A stretch of 64,000 nucleotides of DNA from the NCBI GenBank assembly GCA_030686995.1, contig CM060695.1:96996871-97060870 (forward strand), in the 5' to 3' direction. The notes beneath the pieces were generated by a model, which had not been told where the DNA came from, ran no database searches, and saw only the letters and a list, made by a program, of their open reading frames with translations. A program made the position numbers and the translations under genes. This document shows, piece by piece, positions 35,430-47,021 of the stretch (position 1 is the first letter of the stretch; every line of letters begins with the position of its first letter). This DNA is from Artemisia argyi (Eukaryota > Streptophyta > Magnoliopsida > Asterales > Asteraceae).

Positions 35430-35811
35430 TGTGGAAAACTAGAAGGGGGGGGGGGGGGGTTGAATAGTTTTACATCTTTTTAATTTGTTACAAAAGATTG
35501 TTTGAATGTTTTCTTTGTTTTCAAAAATTTAGATTCGATACTATGTGATTTCAAGTCTTGCACAATATGAACAACAATAAATATGTACGATATAGCAATA
35601 ATAATGTAAGTAAAGAAATAAATGAGAGATGGAAAGATCGAACCGCGAGACAAGAGATTTATAGTGGTTTGGCTACAAGGTCACCTTCCTTGCCCTACTC
35701 CACTCCCCGAGCACCTAACTCGAGAATTTTCTTCACTATATCAACAAGCTCCCTTATGGCGGAGAAAACCTTACACACCAATGTACACACCACAACTTCG
35801 TCACAACTAAA

Positions 35812-35975
35812 TCACAACTTCTACACAACTTCTTCACACCAATCTACTTCACACCAATTCTTCTTCACACCTTTCTACTTCACACCTATTCTTCTTCACA
35901 CCTTTCTACTTCACACCTATCTACTTCACACCAATCTTCTTCACACCTTTCTACTTCCTAACTCTTCTTCTTCAC
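35812..35975. repeat. CTTCACACC tandem array in LTR B
   Basis: About a dozen imperfect 12-13-bp units of the form CTTCACACCTWTCTA. The matching array in the other LTR is at 43456-43620. The open frame across it encodes only LLHT-type repeats and is not a gene. It lies in R-U5 of the element. Confidence 0.8.
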
Positions 35976-36284
35976 AACAAACTACTAACTAATCACACTA
36001 CTTATATACCTAGCTAAACTATGGATGATGCTCTAACAACTTAGATGTGGAGATCACAACAAGTTGTAATACTTCTTGTCTTGAGGGATAGAAGTATTCT
36101 TCTCTTGCACTTGAGAGGATGATGTTTGGATCACTTTGAAACAAAGATTTATGAATGTATGATCAAAGGATTAAGAGAATGGAAATGGAGATCTAGAACA
36201 GAAAGTTTAGGAATGCAAATGGTAGGGAAAATCTGTGAAATGAACTAGTATTTATAGAGACAGAAAATACTGTTCAGGAGCGTG

Positions 36285-36360
36285 CCAATCCCCTTAAATC
36301 ATGGCCGGTCCCCTTAATTTTAAGGGGACCGCCCCTTATAATTAAGGGGTCCGCCCAGCT
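36285..36360. promoter_or_regulatory. GGTCCCCTTAA palindrome cluster upstream of the LTR B TATA box
   Basis: GGCCGGTCCCCTTAA is followed by a near-perfect hairpin GGTCCCCTTAA-TT-TTAAGGGGACC and a second one, CCCCTTATAATTAAGGGG. In element sense the cluster is 30-100 bp upstream of the TATA box, where plant promoters carry activator sites. The second LTR has the same at about 43978-44050. A related cluster lies upstream of the internal accessory ORF at about 38108-38160. Confidence 0.55.
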
Positions 36361-36745
36361 GTAACGGCTAGAAATTCTGTCTTTTAGTGGGGAAAGTTTA
36401 TTTGGTGAAAAACTAACTGATTTTGGTTAAAAATTTGAATTCATATATTTAGTATGATTAAAACATTTTTCTTTATTACCAAAAGTGTTTTTCAAAAATA
36501 TATAATATGTTTATATATAAAAATAAACTTTGTAATAATTAATTAAATACCCCTTTGATCATAGATTGCAATAAACACTTTGTTTATTCATACCTTAAGT
36601 GATTTGGATGTAAAGAGTATGTTAATCACTAAACACTTGTTTATGTCATAAATTTTAGTTCAATGGGTTTATGTTTTGTAATAATCAAAACATAGAGATA
36701 TTGATAATATGTTAATAATGTTTTTAGGCATTATTTATGTCAACA

Positions 36746-36930
36746 ATCTCCCCCTTTTTGATTATTACAAAACCTTAAACTCAATAGGTCAAAAATTTAT
36801 TTTTAGACAAGTATTTTAGAGTTTATTATTCTCTTCTCCCCCTTTTTGTAAAATCAAAAAGGTTAAACCGAGTAAGCTTCATAGAAGAAGTTAAACGGGT
36901 AGAATGCTCCCCCTTGATGTATGCTCCCCC
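36746..36930 (-). promoter_or_regulatory. Polypurine tract cluster of element B
   Basis: On the minus strand AATCAAAAAGGGGGAGAT abuts the LTR start. Further G-rich units (AAAAAGGGGGAGAAG, CAAGGGGGAGC, GAGGGGGAGC) follow within 190 bp. This reiterated PPT is the Sirevirus signature, as in element F. Confidence 0.8.
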
Positions 36931-37225
36931 TCATTTGAGAGCACCAAGGAAACGAGCTATGGAAAGCTTGGCTACAAAAAAATATGTGAAGAGAACAAGA
37001 CATATATACGCAAAGAAACAATTATGCAAATAAAAATAGATTCATTCAAGCATATATAATCATAGAAATGATTAGCATTACAACATTCAATATGCTTGAA
37101 GCATATTGATTACAATAAAACAAAAGAAAAGACATAGTCCTATATTGCCTAAGAGAGCACTTGGACTTGCTTGCAACCCACGGTTGATTGTTTTATTTGC
37201 TTGAAGGGGAACATAAGCATAGAGC

Positions 37226-37930
37226 TTAGTTGTTAGATGGAGAGGGATATGGAGTGGGGTATGGAGTGGAAGAGGTGGATCTTACGATGTTGTATCGAGT
37301 TAAGGGTGGTATTGGATGAGGACGAGTGAGAAGATATTCAATCCAAGAAATATCTTCACTCAAGTAGAGAATTTGTTTTTGAAGAAAGATGCAACAAGGG
37401 CAATAGTGAATGTGGTTTGTAACTTGATCCAAGTTGAGAGAGTGGGGTAGGCAATTATCATAGGGTGATGATGGAGGTTGCCCTTTGTTACGTTGTGCAC
37501 GATGCATAGCAAGGAGATCACTAAGATCATGGATTTGGGTTATTTCATCACGGAACTTTTGCTTTTCCGTGGCAATGTGGAGAGAATCATTGTGTTGATA
37601 TGAATGAATTGGGTTTGTGTAGTTGGAATTGTAGTTTGATGGTTGATCAAACTTGTATGGATCATTATAAGTGGTTGGAGGATGAGATGTGTAGTTTGGC
37701 ATGAAAGAAGATGTTTGGCCAATGTTGTATGGTTTGTAGAGAGGATCAAAGGAATGTCCTTGTGAATTTGGTGTAAAGTTTGGGAAGTAAGTGGTTGGAG
37801 GTGTTGAGTGATTTCCAACTTCATTGGTTATGATGGATTTGTTTCGAGGGCTTTTTCTTCGCCAAATGGGTTTTTCCGTCATCCTTGCTAGCTTTGAGGC
37901 TTTTGGTTTTGGTTTGTTTGGAGAAGTCAT
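37226..37930 (-). CDS. Accessory ORF between pol and 3' LTR of element B (unknown function)
   Basis: From the ATG at 37930 (MTSPNKPKPKASK) the frame gives 234 residues; it is open further upstream to an ATG at 38098 (290 codons). I prefer 37930 because a TATA box lies just upstream at 37965-37972. The protein has a basic start (RRKSPRNK), a long Asn/Tyr/Pro/Ser-rich middle without structure, a HYCPCC cluster near residue 170, and a Pro-rich end. There is no signal peptide in the short form. It is sense to pol, in the position of the env-like ORF of Sireviruses, without clear envelope traits. Element F has a counterpart with a like His/Cys cluster. It is open while pol of the same element has several stops. 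Function unknown. Confidence 0.5.
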   Translation of the reverse strand: MTSPNKPKPKASKLARMTEKPIWRRKSPRNKSIITNEVGNHSTPPTTYFPNFTPNSQGHSFDPLYKPYNIGQTSSFMPNYTSHPPTTYNDPYKFDQPSNYNSNYTNPIHSYQHNDSLHIATEKQKFRDEITQIHDLSDLLAMHRAQRNKGQPPSSPYDNCLPHSLNLDQVTNHIHYCPCCIFLQKQILYLSEDISWIEYLLTRPHPIPPLTRYNIVRSTSSTPYPTPYPSPSNN

Positions 37931-37964
37931 GAAGGGATGAATGGAGAGTGTTGAAGATTGGGGA

Positions 37965-37972
37965 TATTTATA
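37965..37972 (-). promoter_or_regulatory. TATA box ahead of the accessory ORF of element B
   Basis: CACTATAAATATCCCC on the minus strand, about 35 bp before ATG 37930. About 140-190 bp further upstream (38108-38160) lie CCGGTCCCCTTAATAATTAAGGGGG and related repeats that match the palindromes upstream of the LTR TATA box. Together they look like an internal promoter; the spacing would give a very short leader. Confidence 0.4.
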
Positions 37973-38906
37973 GTGTAAGATTTGTGTGTTTATGGATGGA
38001 TAAAGTTTGTTTGGGAGATTAGGACAAAATATGTTGGTGAAAATTGGAAAATGTAGGTTGAAATGGGCTAAAAAGCAGAAAAGATTCTGTAAACCCATCC
38101 AGCAGATGGCCGGTCCCCTTAATAATTAAGGGGGCCACCTTACATAATTAAAGGGCCACCCATATGGTGATTCCCAGATTGCCAGAATTGGGTTTTTGGC
38201 AGAAAATTTCAGAAAGGTTGTGTTTTTGGATTTGGATTCAAGCAAGTTCAATTCCTTTAGGCAATATAGCATCTAATCTAATCATGATATAGCATGCATG
38301 CAAAAACACTTAAGTAAAAGAACAAACAAGCAACAAATAATAAGCTATAGGAGACAAATAAAGGCAAGGGCACTTAATCTTCCTAAGGCAACTATCTTAG
38401 ATCAACGGCAAAGGTAACTAGTGAGTCAAAAATCTAGTGATGAAACAAGATGACAATATTATGAGTGATTTTGTCCTAGTGTGTGCCTATATGCAACAAA
38501 TGTGGAGTTGTGATTGTTTCGACTCCTAAATGCAAAGAAATTTTTATTTAAGAAACAATCCAAAATCTCCTTGATTCGATTTTTGCTCGATCATGAATGT
38601 CAAAGATATATATTGGATTATATACCTTGACAATTTATGTGAGAGTTTATGCATGATTTCGGAAAAAGGTTTTTAGCATTTGTCAACATTGCAAGGAAAA
38701 TGATGTTCATGTAATTCCTAGATGTGAGAATAGTTAAAAAGAATTTGATTGGGTTTTACAAAAGAGTATATGCAAAGAAAATAATATTTTCCAATCTTTA
38801 ATTTTGTGCGAAATAGATTCCTAGACTCAGAAATGGAGAAGTGGAAGAAAAGTAAATTTTATGCAAATTTTATACAAGAAAAAAATTTGTCTAAATGCAA
38901 TAGAAT

Positions 38907-41900
38907 TTAGTCAACTTGTTCCATCATTCCTAATCCTAAACGCAAGTGATTGAATAATTCACGCTTAAGGGGTTTAGTGAATATATCCGCAATGTTATCT
39001 TCCGATGCAACTTTTTCTATAGATATGTTTCCTTTTTGTACATTATCCCTAAGGAAGTGGTGGCGTATTTCTATATGTTTAGTCCTAGAGTGTTGCATCG
39101 GATTTTTACTTAAATCTATCGCACCTTTGTTATCGCACATAATGGGAACATTTTCTAACCTAATGCCATAGTCTATGAGAGCTTGTTTCATCCATAGTGC
39201 TTGTTGACATGCCTTTCCAGCGCTTACATATTCGGCTTCGGTGGTAGAAATAGCAAGAGCGGTTTGCTTATTCGAAAGCCAAGATGTTAGACAACATCCC
39301 ATAAACGTGCAAATACCGCTAGTGCTTTTTCTATCTACATAGTATCCCGCATGATCCGAATCCGCATAGACGATGGTTTCTATGCCGGATCCCTTAGGAT
39401 ACCATAATCCTAAGTGTATAGTGCCTTTAATGTATCGGAAGATACGCTTAACCGCTTCTAGGTGAGAGGTTTTGGGATCCTCTTGAAAACGGGCACAAAG
39501 GCAAACACTAAACATGATATCGGGTCTACTTGCCGTCAAGTATAGTAAACTACCTATCATTCCTCTATACTTGGTGTTATCTACGGACTCACCTTCATCA
39601 TCCTTTGTGAGTTTCACTTCCGTAGACATGGGAGTTTTTATGGGTTTTGAGTCTTCTAGGCCAAATTTCTTAAGCATTTCCTTAATGTACTTAGATTGGT
39701 TAAAGAATATTCCATCTTCTAATTGTTTTATTTGTAATCCTAGGAAAAAGTTAAGTTCACCCATCATACTCATCTCAAACTCATCATGCATGATTTTGGC
39801 AAATTCATCACACATGTCTTGACAAGTTGATCCAAATATAATGTCATCAACATATATTTGAACAATGATGAGATTTGGGTCTTTCCTTTTTGTGAAAAGA
39901 GTATTATCTACCATTCCCATGGAATAATCACGTTTAATAAGGAAAGCTTTTAATCGATCATACCAAGCTTTGGGAGCTTGTTTGAGTCCATACAAAGCTT
40001 TCTTTAACTTATAAACATAATCATGTTTTGCGAAGTCAATGAATCTTGGAGGTTGTGCCACATATACCTCCTCATTTATAAAACCGTTAAGGAATGCACT
40101 TTTCACGTCCATTTGGAATAACTTAAAATCAAGGGCGCATGCATAGGCAAGTAATATCCTAATAGATTCTAGTCTAGCTACGGGGGCATAAGTTTCGTCA
40201 TAATCAATTCCTTCTTGTTGATTATAACCTTGGGCAACTAACCTAGCTTTATTCCTAGTTACTATTCCATTTTCATCTAACTTATTCCTATATACCCATT
40301 TAGTTCCTATGATGGTCATATTCATTGGATTTGGGACTAATTCCTAAACATCATTTGCCTTAAATTGATTTAATTCTTCTTGCATAGCTATAACCCAACT
40401 TTCATCTTTTAAAGCCTCATTAATATTCTTAGGTTCTATTGCTGAGAGGAAACAAAAGAAATTATTTTTATCTTGGGCTTGTGACCTAAGGGTTCTTTGG
40501 TTAAGATGTCCTATTATATTATCTAATGGATGTGATCTAGATTATTTAACATTTACAATTTCGTTATTTCCTAAGTTAACGTCTTCATTATCATTTCCTA
40601 TGGGTTTTGCTTTACTAACCTCAATAGCTTCATCTTCGACTAAGTCATCATCTTCTAAAGGTAATGTTTTAGGAGGTGGTGGTGTTTCATCAAATGTTAC
40701 ATTTAGTGATTCTTCTACTTTTATGGAGTGTTTGTTAAGTATTATATATGCTTTACTATTTTGTGAGTATCCTAAAAATATTCCTTCATATGATTTTGGA
40801 TCAAACTTAGTGAGGTAATCCTTAGTGTTTAGAATATATTATTTACTTCTAAATACCCTAAAGTAGCTTAAGTTTTGCTTTCTACCTCTTAGTAACTCAT
40901 AAGGAGTTTTTCATAGAATTCTCCTAATTGATACCCTATTAATAATATATGTTGATGTATCTACAGCGTGACACCAAAATTTTTGTGGGATGGATTGTTC
41001 ATTTAACATTGTTCTACTCATTTCTTGTAGTGACCTATTTTTTCTTTCTACCACGCCATTTGATTGAGGAGTACGAAGAGCGGAGAAATTGTGAGATATT
41101 CCATTTAAATCTCAATATTTTCCGAATTGTACTTCGTTGTCAAATTCCCTACCATGGTCCGTCCTAATGGCTACTATTGTGCATCCTAATTTATTTTGAA
41201 TCATTTTACTAAATATTTCGAATTTTTCAAAGGCTTGGGTCTTGTCACTTAAAAACCTAGTCCACGTGTATCGTGAGTAGTCATCTACTATTACTAAGGT
41301 ATATTTGTTTCCTCCATAGCTCCGCACAACGGATGGACCAAAAAGATCCATATGTAATAGTTCTAGGCACATAGTAGTGGATACTATATTCTTAGCTTTG
41401 TGACAAGCATGAACTTGTTTTCCAATTTTACATGCATTACAAAAATGCTTGTCATATTTTAGATTAGGCAAGTTTCTAACTAGTTCTTTAGAGGCCAAAG
41501 ATTGTATTTGTTGCATGTTAGCATGTCCTAATCTCCTATGCCACAATGTGGAGTTTTCGTCTAGGGTCGTTAGGCATATCCTATCCTCAGGTTTGTTTCC
41601 TAGTTTCATAACATATATGCCTCCTTTCCTAATTCCTCTACCTATAATTTTTTCATTCTTAACTATTTCGCTATCCTCTTCGGTAAAGGTAACTCTACAT
41701 TTATTATAGCATATTTGTCCTATACTAAGCAAGTTATATGTTAAATTATCTACATGCTCTACATTTTCAATAGTAAGTGAGTCTTGAGAAATCGTACCTT
41801 TGCTAATGATTTTTCCACGTAAGTCACTACCGAAAATAATGTTACCTCCATTGTATGCCTTGTACGTAGAAAATAGCTTGCGGTTCCCCGTCATGTGCCT

Positions 41901-42977
41901 CGAACATCCGCTATCCTTGATCCATTCATCAGGCTCCAAGTCAATTCCTAAACATATTTCGTCGGTTGCTTTTGCCACAAAACACTTTTCGTCACTTGGT
42001 TTTTCCACTTCTTCTTTGTCACTGTCACTCCATGTTCTGCTAACAAAGGCGCCTTGATTTTCATAACCCAGCGGCTTTAGACATTCGCCAATGAGATGAT
42101 TTGGACTTCTACATCTAAAGCACTTTCTTTTCCCGTAGTTATCACTTCTATTTCTTTGGAACGGTTTTCTTTCGTCTCGTGGTGATCTAGTGAATCTTCC
42201 TCGTCTCTTGAAGAATTTCTTGAATTCTCTTACGGCCATTGCATATTCATCGTCTTCACTTTCGTCACTTGAGTCATCATTGTCACTAGGTTCCTTTTTG
42301 GCTTTTAGAGCAATGGATTTGGTTTGTTCTTTCTTGACTTTGACCGTTTCCGAATCTCTTCTAATAATTTCTTCATGGACCTTTAAGTTGCTAATAAGTT
42401 CATCAAGTGATAACGTCATCAAATTCTTTGACTCTTCAATTGCCGTGACCTTAGCTCGCCATTTTGGATGCAATGCCCTAAGAAATTTCCTAACACAATT
42501 TTTACTAGAAAATGTCTCATCAAGTGCTTTTAAACTTGTGATAATAGTGTTAAATTTAGCAAAAGCATTATCAATTGATTCCTCTTCCGGAATCGTAAAT
42601 TGTCCATATTGTTGTACAAGAAGATCTATTTTATTATCTTTGACTTGACTATTACCTTGGTGAGTAATAAGTAGTGATTCCCAAATTTCTTTGGCGGTTT
42701 TACACATAAAATTTCTTTCATATTCTTTACGTGGTAACGCATTATAAATTACCATTTTAGCTTCATTATTTTTAGCTAGTTTCCTTTTCAAATCATCATT
42801 TTGTTTTTCAAAAGGTAAAATTTCATCCTTTTTAGTTTCCGGATTTTGTTGAGTGGGAGGAAAATCACCAAAGGTAATAACATGCCAAAGATCAAGATCT
42901 TTTGATTTCACATAAGTTTCGAATTTATTTTTCCAATATAAAAATCCATCACTTTCAAATAGTAGTGGTCTTTGCAT
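38907..42977 (-). pseudogene. Gag-pol of element B, interrupted only by stop codons
   Basis: One frame from ATG 42977 to the stop at 38907. Gag ([26 protein letters not shown]) is followed by the zinc knuckle [14 protein letters not shown] (about 42080-42122), protease [10 protein letters not shown] (about 41905), the integrase HHCC zinc motif ([10 protein letters not shown] ... CNACKIGK) and core ([17 protein letters not shown]). A TGA ends the first block at 41112. From there to 40325 come about four more stops, including TAG where the family has Trp (near 40346). RT then reads [21 protein letters not shown] (about 39840) and [11 protein letters not shown], and RNase H contains [10 protein letters not shown] and [12 protein letters not shown]. 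No frameshift is evident. Only the damage is described here. Confidence 0.88.
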
Positions 42978-43064
42978 AGATTGCCCTTCTAAATATTTTA
43001 AAGATTCTATAGATCGTTACAAGTTTTAAAATACAATATATTTTAAAAAATCTTGCTTGACGTG

Positions 43065-43077
43065 GCTCTTGATACCA
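43065..43077 (-). promoter_or_regulatory. Primer-binding site of element B
   Basis: On the minus strand TGGTATCAAGAGC follows the LTR end by two bases. It is complementary to initiator tRNA-Met with a one-base insertion (CAAGAGC for CAGAGC), a variant common in copia elements. Confidence 0.8.
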
Positions 43078-43079
43078 AT

Positions 43080-44437
43080 TGTGGAAAAATAGAAGGGGGG
43101 GGGGGGTTGAATAGTCTTACGTCTTTTTAATTTGTTACAAAAGATTGTTTGAATGTTTTCTTTGTTTTCAAAAATTTAGATTCGATACTATCTGATTTCA
43201 AGTCTTGCACAATATGAACAACAATAAATATGTACGATATAGCAATAATAATGTAAGTAAAGAAATAAATGAGAGATGGAAAGATCGAACCGCGAGACAA
43301 AAGATTTATAGTGGTTCGGCTATAAGGTCACCTTCCTTGCCCTACTCCACTCCCCGAGCACCTAACTCGAGGGTTTTCTTCACTATGTCAACAAGCTCCC
43401 TTATGGCGGAGAAAACCATACACACCAATGTACACACCACAACTTCGTCACAACTAAATCACAACATCTACACAACTTCTTCACACCAATCTACTTCACA
43501 CCAATTCTTCTTCACACCTTTGTACTTCACACCTATTCTTCTTCACACCTTTCTACTTCACACCTATCTACTTCACACCAATCTTCTTCACACCTTTCTA
43601 CTTCCTAACTCTTCTTCTTCACAACAAACTACTAACTAATCACACTACTTATATACCTAGCTAAACTATCTTCTATCAAATATTCACAACTAATTTCACA
43701 AAGAGATAGATACAATGGATGATGTTCTAACAACTTAGATGTGGAGATCACAACAAGTTGTAATACTTCTTGTCTTGAGGGATAGAAGTATTCTTTTCTT
43801 GCACTTGAGAGGATGATGTTTGGATCACTTTGAAACAAAGATTTATGAATGTATGATCAAAAGATTAAGAGAATGGAAATGGAGATCTAGAACAGAAAGT
43901 TTAGGAGTGCAAAAGGTAGGGAAAATCTGTGAAATGAACTAGTATTTATAGAGATAGAAAATACTTTGTAGGAGCGTGCCGGTCCCCTTAAATCATGGCC
44001 GGTCCCTTTAATTTTAAGGGGACCGCCCCTTATAATTAAGGGGCCGCCCAGCTGTAACAGCCAGAAATTCTATCTTTTAGTGGGGAAAGTTTATTTGGTG
44101 AAAAACTAACTGATTTTGGTTAAAAATTTGAATTCATATATTTAGTATGATTAAAACATTTTTCTTTATTACCAAAAGTGTTTTTCAAAAATATATAATA
44201 TGTTTATATATAAAAGTAAACTTTGTAATAATTAATTAAATACCCCTTTGATCATAGATTGCAATAAACACTTTGTTTATTCATACCTTAAGTGATTTGG
44301 ATGTAAAGAGAATGTTAATCACTAAATACTTGTTTATGTCATAAATTTTAGTTCAATGGGTTTATGTTTTGTAATAATCAAAACATAGAGATATTGATAA
44401 TATGTTAATAATGTTTTAGGCATTATTTATGTCAACA
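43080..44437 (-). repeat. 5' LTR of element B
   Basis: 1358 bp copy of 35430-36745, nearly identical apart from scattered substitutions and about 45 bp (around 43669-43716) that the other LTR lacks. TATA box about 43945 on the minus strand. Confidence 0.9.
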
Positions 44438-46914
44438 CTGGCCTTAAGACAAGCTAAACTTGAAAGTGTTACACTTCAAATTCAAAACACTGAACTTGTA
44501 AAACTTAACCATGCTCTTCAAGAAGAACTTAAGAAGGAAAAGGACATCATTGAAAGATGGATAACTAAGAACCCTAGAGTCTATGAGTCAGTCAGTCTTA
44601 TCCTTAGTACAAAAAGAGGAATACTGGGAGAAGATCAACTCACTAAATCCTCAAATGAGAGTAATAGTGAAAAAGCCTTCATTCCAGCTGGCATATCTTT
44701 TGAAAAAGAAATTAATCCAAGGTCAGTGACTAGATAGAGAGAATCAATCCAGAAAGCAAGTTACCTAACTTCAACACTGGAACCATTCTCGAACTTGAAA
44801 GTCAATCCAACAAAAGTGTGCTTAGAGTCACTAATGAACCAAGAAAGACTGAGTCACTGACTGAGTCTAAATCAAGTCTCAAACTCCTCTTCATTCTTTG
44901 AAAATTCCTTAGGGAGCGGCACCCTGCTCAGATCTCACACACATAGCCTACCAACCACACTCTCCAGAAAAGAAACCAGGATCGAGTATAACAATCCTTA
45001 AACAACCCACCTCAGTCTCTAAGGATGATGTCTCGGTCATTGCTGAAACCTCCACACCCTATGTCCACTTTGATGAAAAGACAAACAGCACTGACTCAAA
45101 TTATGATCAGTTGACTGAACTTATGAGGATGCTAAGTGACAAGTTTGAGTCATCTGTAAACTCTTCTCCGTCAAAAGAAAAGGAACCAACTTCAGCCTCT
45201 TCAAGCACCTCCAAGTCAAAATTCTCGCCCAAACCTCAACAGAGATGTGAAATCTGCAATTACATGAATCATAACACCGATGATTGCTACAGAATCTTGT
45301 TTTGCATGATATGCAAGCAAGAAGATCATAGGACCTCTGATCACAACTCACACCTTTCCTCTCTAAACCCTCATGCAAACTACAAAATTCACATCCTCTA
45401 GAACTCATCATCAAAGCGGAACCAAAGACTAAAGGCTAAATCTATTCAACCCTGTCCACATGGTGGTTCTGATGATCATCATCCTGATGACTGTATCATG
45501 TATCCATGTTGTGATATATGTGGATATCTCTTTCATAATACTTCAGAACATGACGCGGTCATTCAAAATAGGAGCAGAATCACCACAAACTCTTTTGAAT
45601 CCACCTCATCACACATGTGCAAAAAATGTGGTAGCACCATTCACACAACTACTGACCATGAATCTGTTATACAATTTAAAAGGACCATCAATGTTAAACC
45701 CATCAAGAAATGGGTTAATAAGAAAAACTAACACTGTGCAAAAACATGCCAGGAAACCAGTCTGGCATCTAGACAGTGGATGCTCAAGGAGTATAACCGG
45801 TGTCAAGGAGTATCTGCATAAATATGTCAAAGAACCAGGACCTAAAGTGGTATTTGCTAACAACTCATCATGTCTCACTAAAGGTTATGGTTCAGTAAAC
45901 TGTAGTGGAATATTTTTACAAAAATATATTACATTAGTGGCCTTAAGTACAACCCAATAAGTGTTAGTGAAGTATGTGATGCAAAGTACATAGTTCAATT
46001 TGATGATAAGCAAGGTACCATCTTCAATGCTAACAAAGAAGCTGTTCTTATAGCTCTGAGAAAAGAGGATGTTTATATGTTAGACATGACAACACTCACT
46101 CAGAACGGAACTTGTCTATTTGCTAAAGGCACTGAAACCCTGAACTAGCTTTGGCACAAAAGACTCTCCCATCTGAACTTTTAAAACATCAACAACCTTG
46201 CCAAACAAAATAAAGTCCTTGGTTTACCATCCCTTGTGTTCTCTAAGGATAAACCTTGTCCAGCTTATGAAAAAGGCAAACACCATAGATCGTCCTTCAA
46301 AACCGAAAAAAACCATTCTCCATTCAAAAATGTCTTCATCTCTTACATATGGATCTCCTTGGACCTATCAGTCCACTGTTTATCCATCATGAGAAATATA
46401 CCCTAGTAATTGTTGATGAATATTCACGATACACATGGGTATATTTTCTTAACAAATAGAGCCAAGCAGCTGATACTATTATGTCATTTGTCAGGAACAT
46501 AGAAAATCAAAATGACATCAAAGTCAAACAAATCAGAACTGACAATGGCACTAAATTCAAAAATCCCTATCTTGAGTGTTTCTGTGATGAGAAAGGAATT
46601 TCTCAGAATTTTTCTTCTCCCTATACTCCTGAACAAAATGGAGTTGCTGAGAGAAAGAATAGAACACTCATTGAGGCGACAAGAACAATGTTAAATGGAT
46701 CAATCCTCTCCAAACACTTTTGGACAGAGTAAAAACTGCCTATTACACACACAACAGATCCATCATTGTTAAAAGACACAACAAACACCCTATGAAATCT
46801 TCAAAGGAAGAATCCCGGGCATCAGCTACTTTCATGTGTTTGGATGTCCAGTATTCATTCATAATCACAAGGATAACATAGGGACATTTGATGAAAAAGT
46901 TGATGATGGATACT
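44438..46914 (+). pseudogene. Gag C-terminus, protease and integrase start of copia A, part 2
   Basis: Continues the gag line directly after element B (LRQAKLESVTLQIQNTELVKL, a Leu/Glu-rich coiled coil). Between about 45240 and 45670 it carries CxxC...H clusters: CEICNYMNHNTDDC, CMICKQEDHRTSDH, CDICGYLFHNTSEH and CKKCGSTIHTTTDH. Protease: WHLDSGCSRSITG near 45765. Integrase: LWHKRLSHLNF near 46150 and RTDNGTKFKN, PYTPEQNGVAERKNRTLIEATRTML at 46530-46690. Several stops and frameshifts. The line ends in the VFGCPVFIHNH...VDDGY block at 46914, where element C is inserted. Confidence 0.82.
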
Positions 46915-47021
46915 TGATGTAGGATTTCTGACCAGGTTTTATTATTTATAAAGTCTCGTTTTTACCCTAGGTCTACTTTATGCACTAACGGATAGAGAAT
47001 CCAGTCGTGTGTTGGCTCGTA

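Larger units (their letters stand above)
35430..36745 (-). repeat. 3' LTR of element B
   Basis: 1316 bp. In element sense it starts TGTTGACATAAATAATGCC and ends TTTTCCACA. TATA box at 36249-36256 (TATAAATA on the minus strand). It carries a G-homopolymer (35443-35458), a 12-13-bp tandem array (35812-35975), and a GGTCCCCTTAA palindrome cluster (36285-36360) just upstream of the TATA box. Confidence 0.9.
35430..44437 (-). mobile_element. Sirevirus-like Ty1/copia element B, full length, 9.0 kb
   Basis: LTRs at 35430-36745 and 43080-44437, flanked by CTAGC (35425-35429) and CTGGC (44438-44442), a 5-bp TSD with one change. On the minus strand the order is 5' LTR (43080-44437), PBS, gag-pol (42977-38907), spacer, accessory ORF (37930-37226), PPT cluster, 3' LTR. 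Element A coding resumes directly on the other side (CTGGCCTTAAGACAAGC), proving insertion into the gag of A. The gag-pol has only nonsense changes, so B is dead but not very old. Confidence 0.9.
25517..46914 (+). mobile_element. Ty1/copia element A, 5' part, host of four nested insertions
   Basis: The 5' LTR (split by E), PBS, gag, protease and the first part of integrase are present in order on the plus strand. Gag is split by element B. At 46914 integrase breaks off where Tat element C begins. RT/RNase H and the 3' LTR should lie to the right of the window, beyond C. The gag type (KSIIISCLPDDIMESV, HSFEGPSDTKENRIMDLKLEY) is, from memory, abundant in Tanacetum-like genomes. All coding parts carry stops or frameshifts, so A is the oldest layer of the nest. 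Confidence 0.82.

Noticed and set aside
35558..35992. 144-codon ORF, repeated at 43205-43639
   Set aside because: It lies in the R-U5 part of the two LTRs of element B, antisense to the element, and translates a CTTCACACC tandem array.
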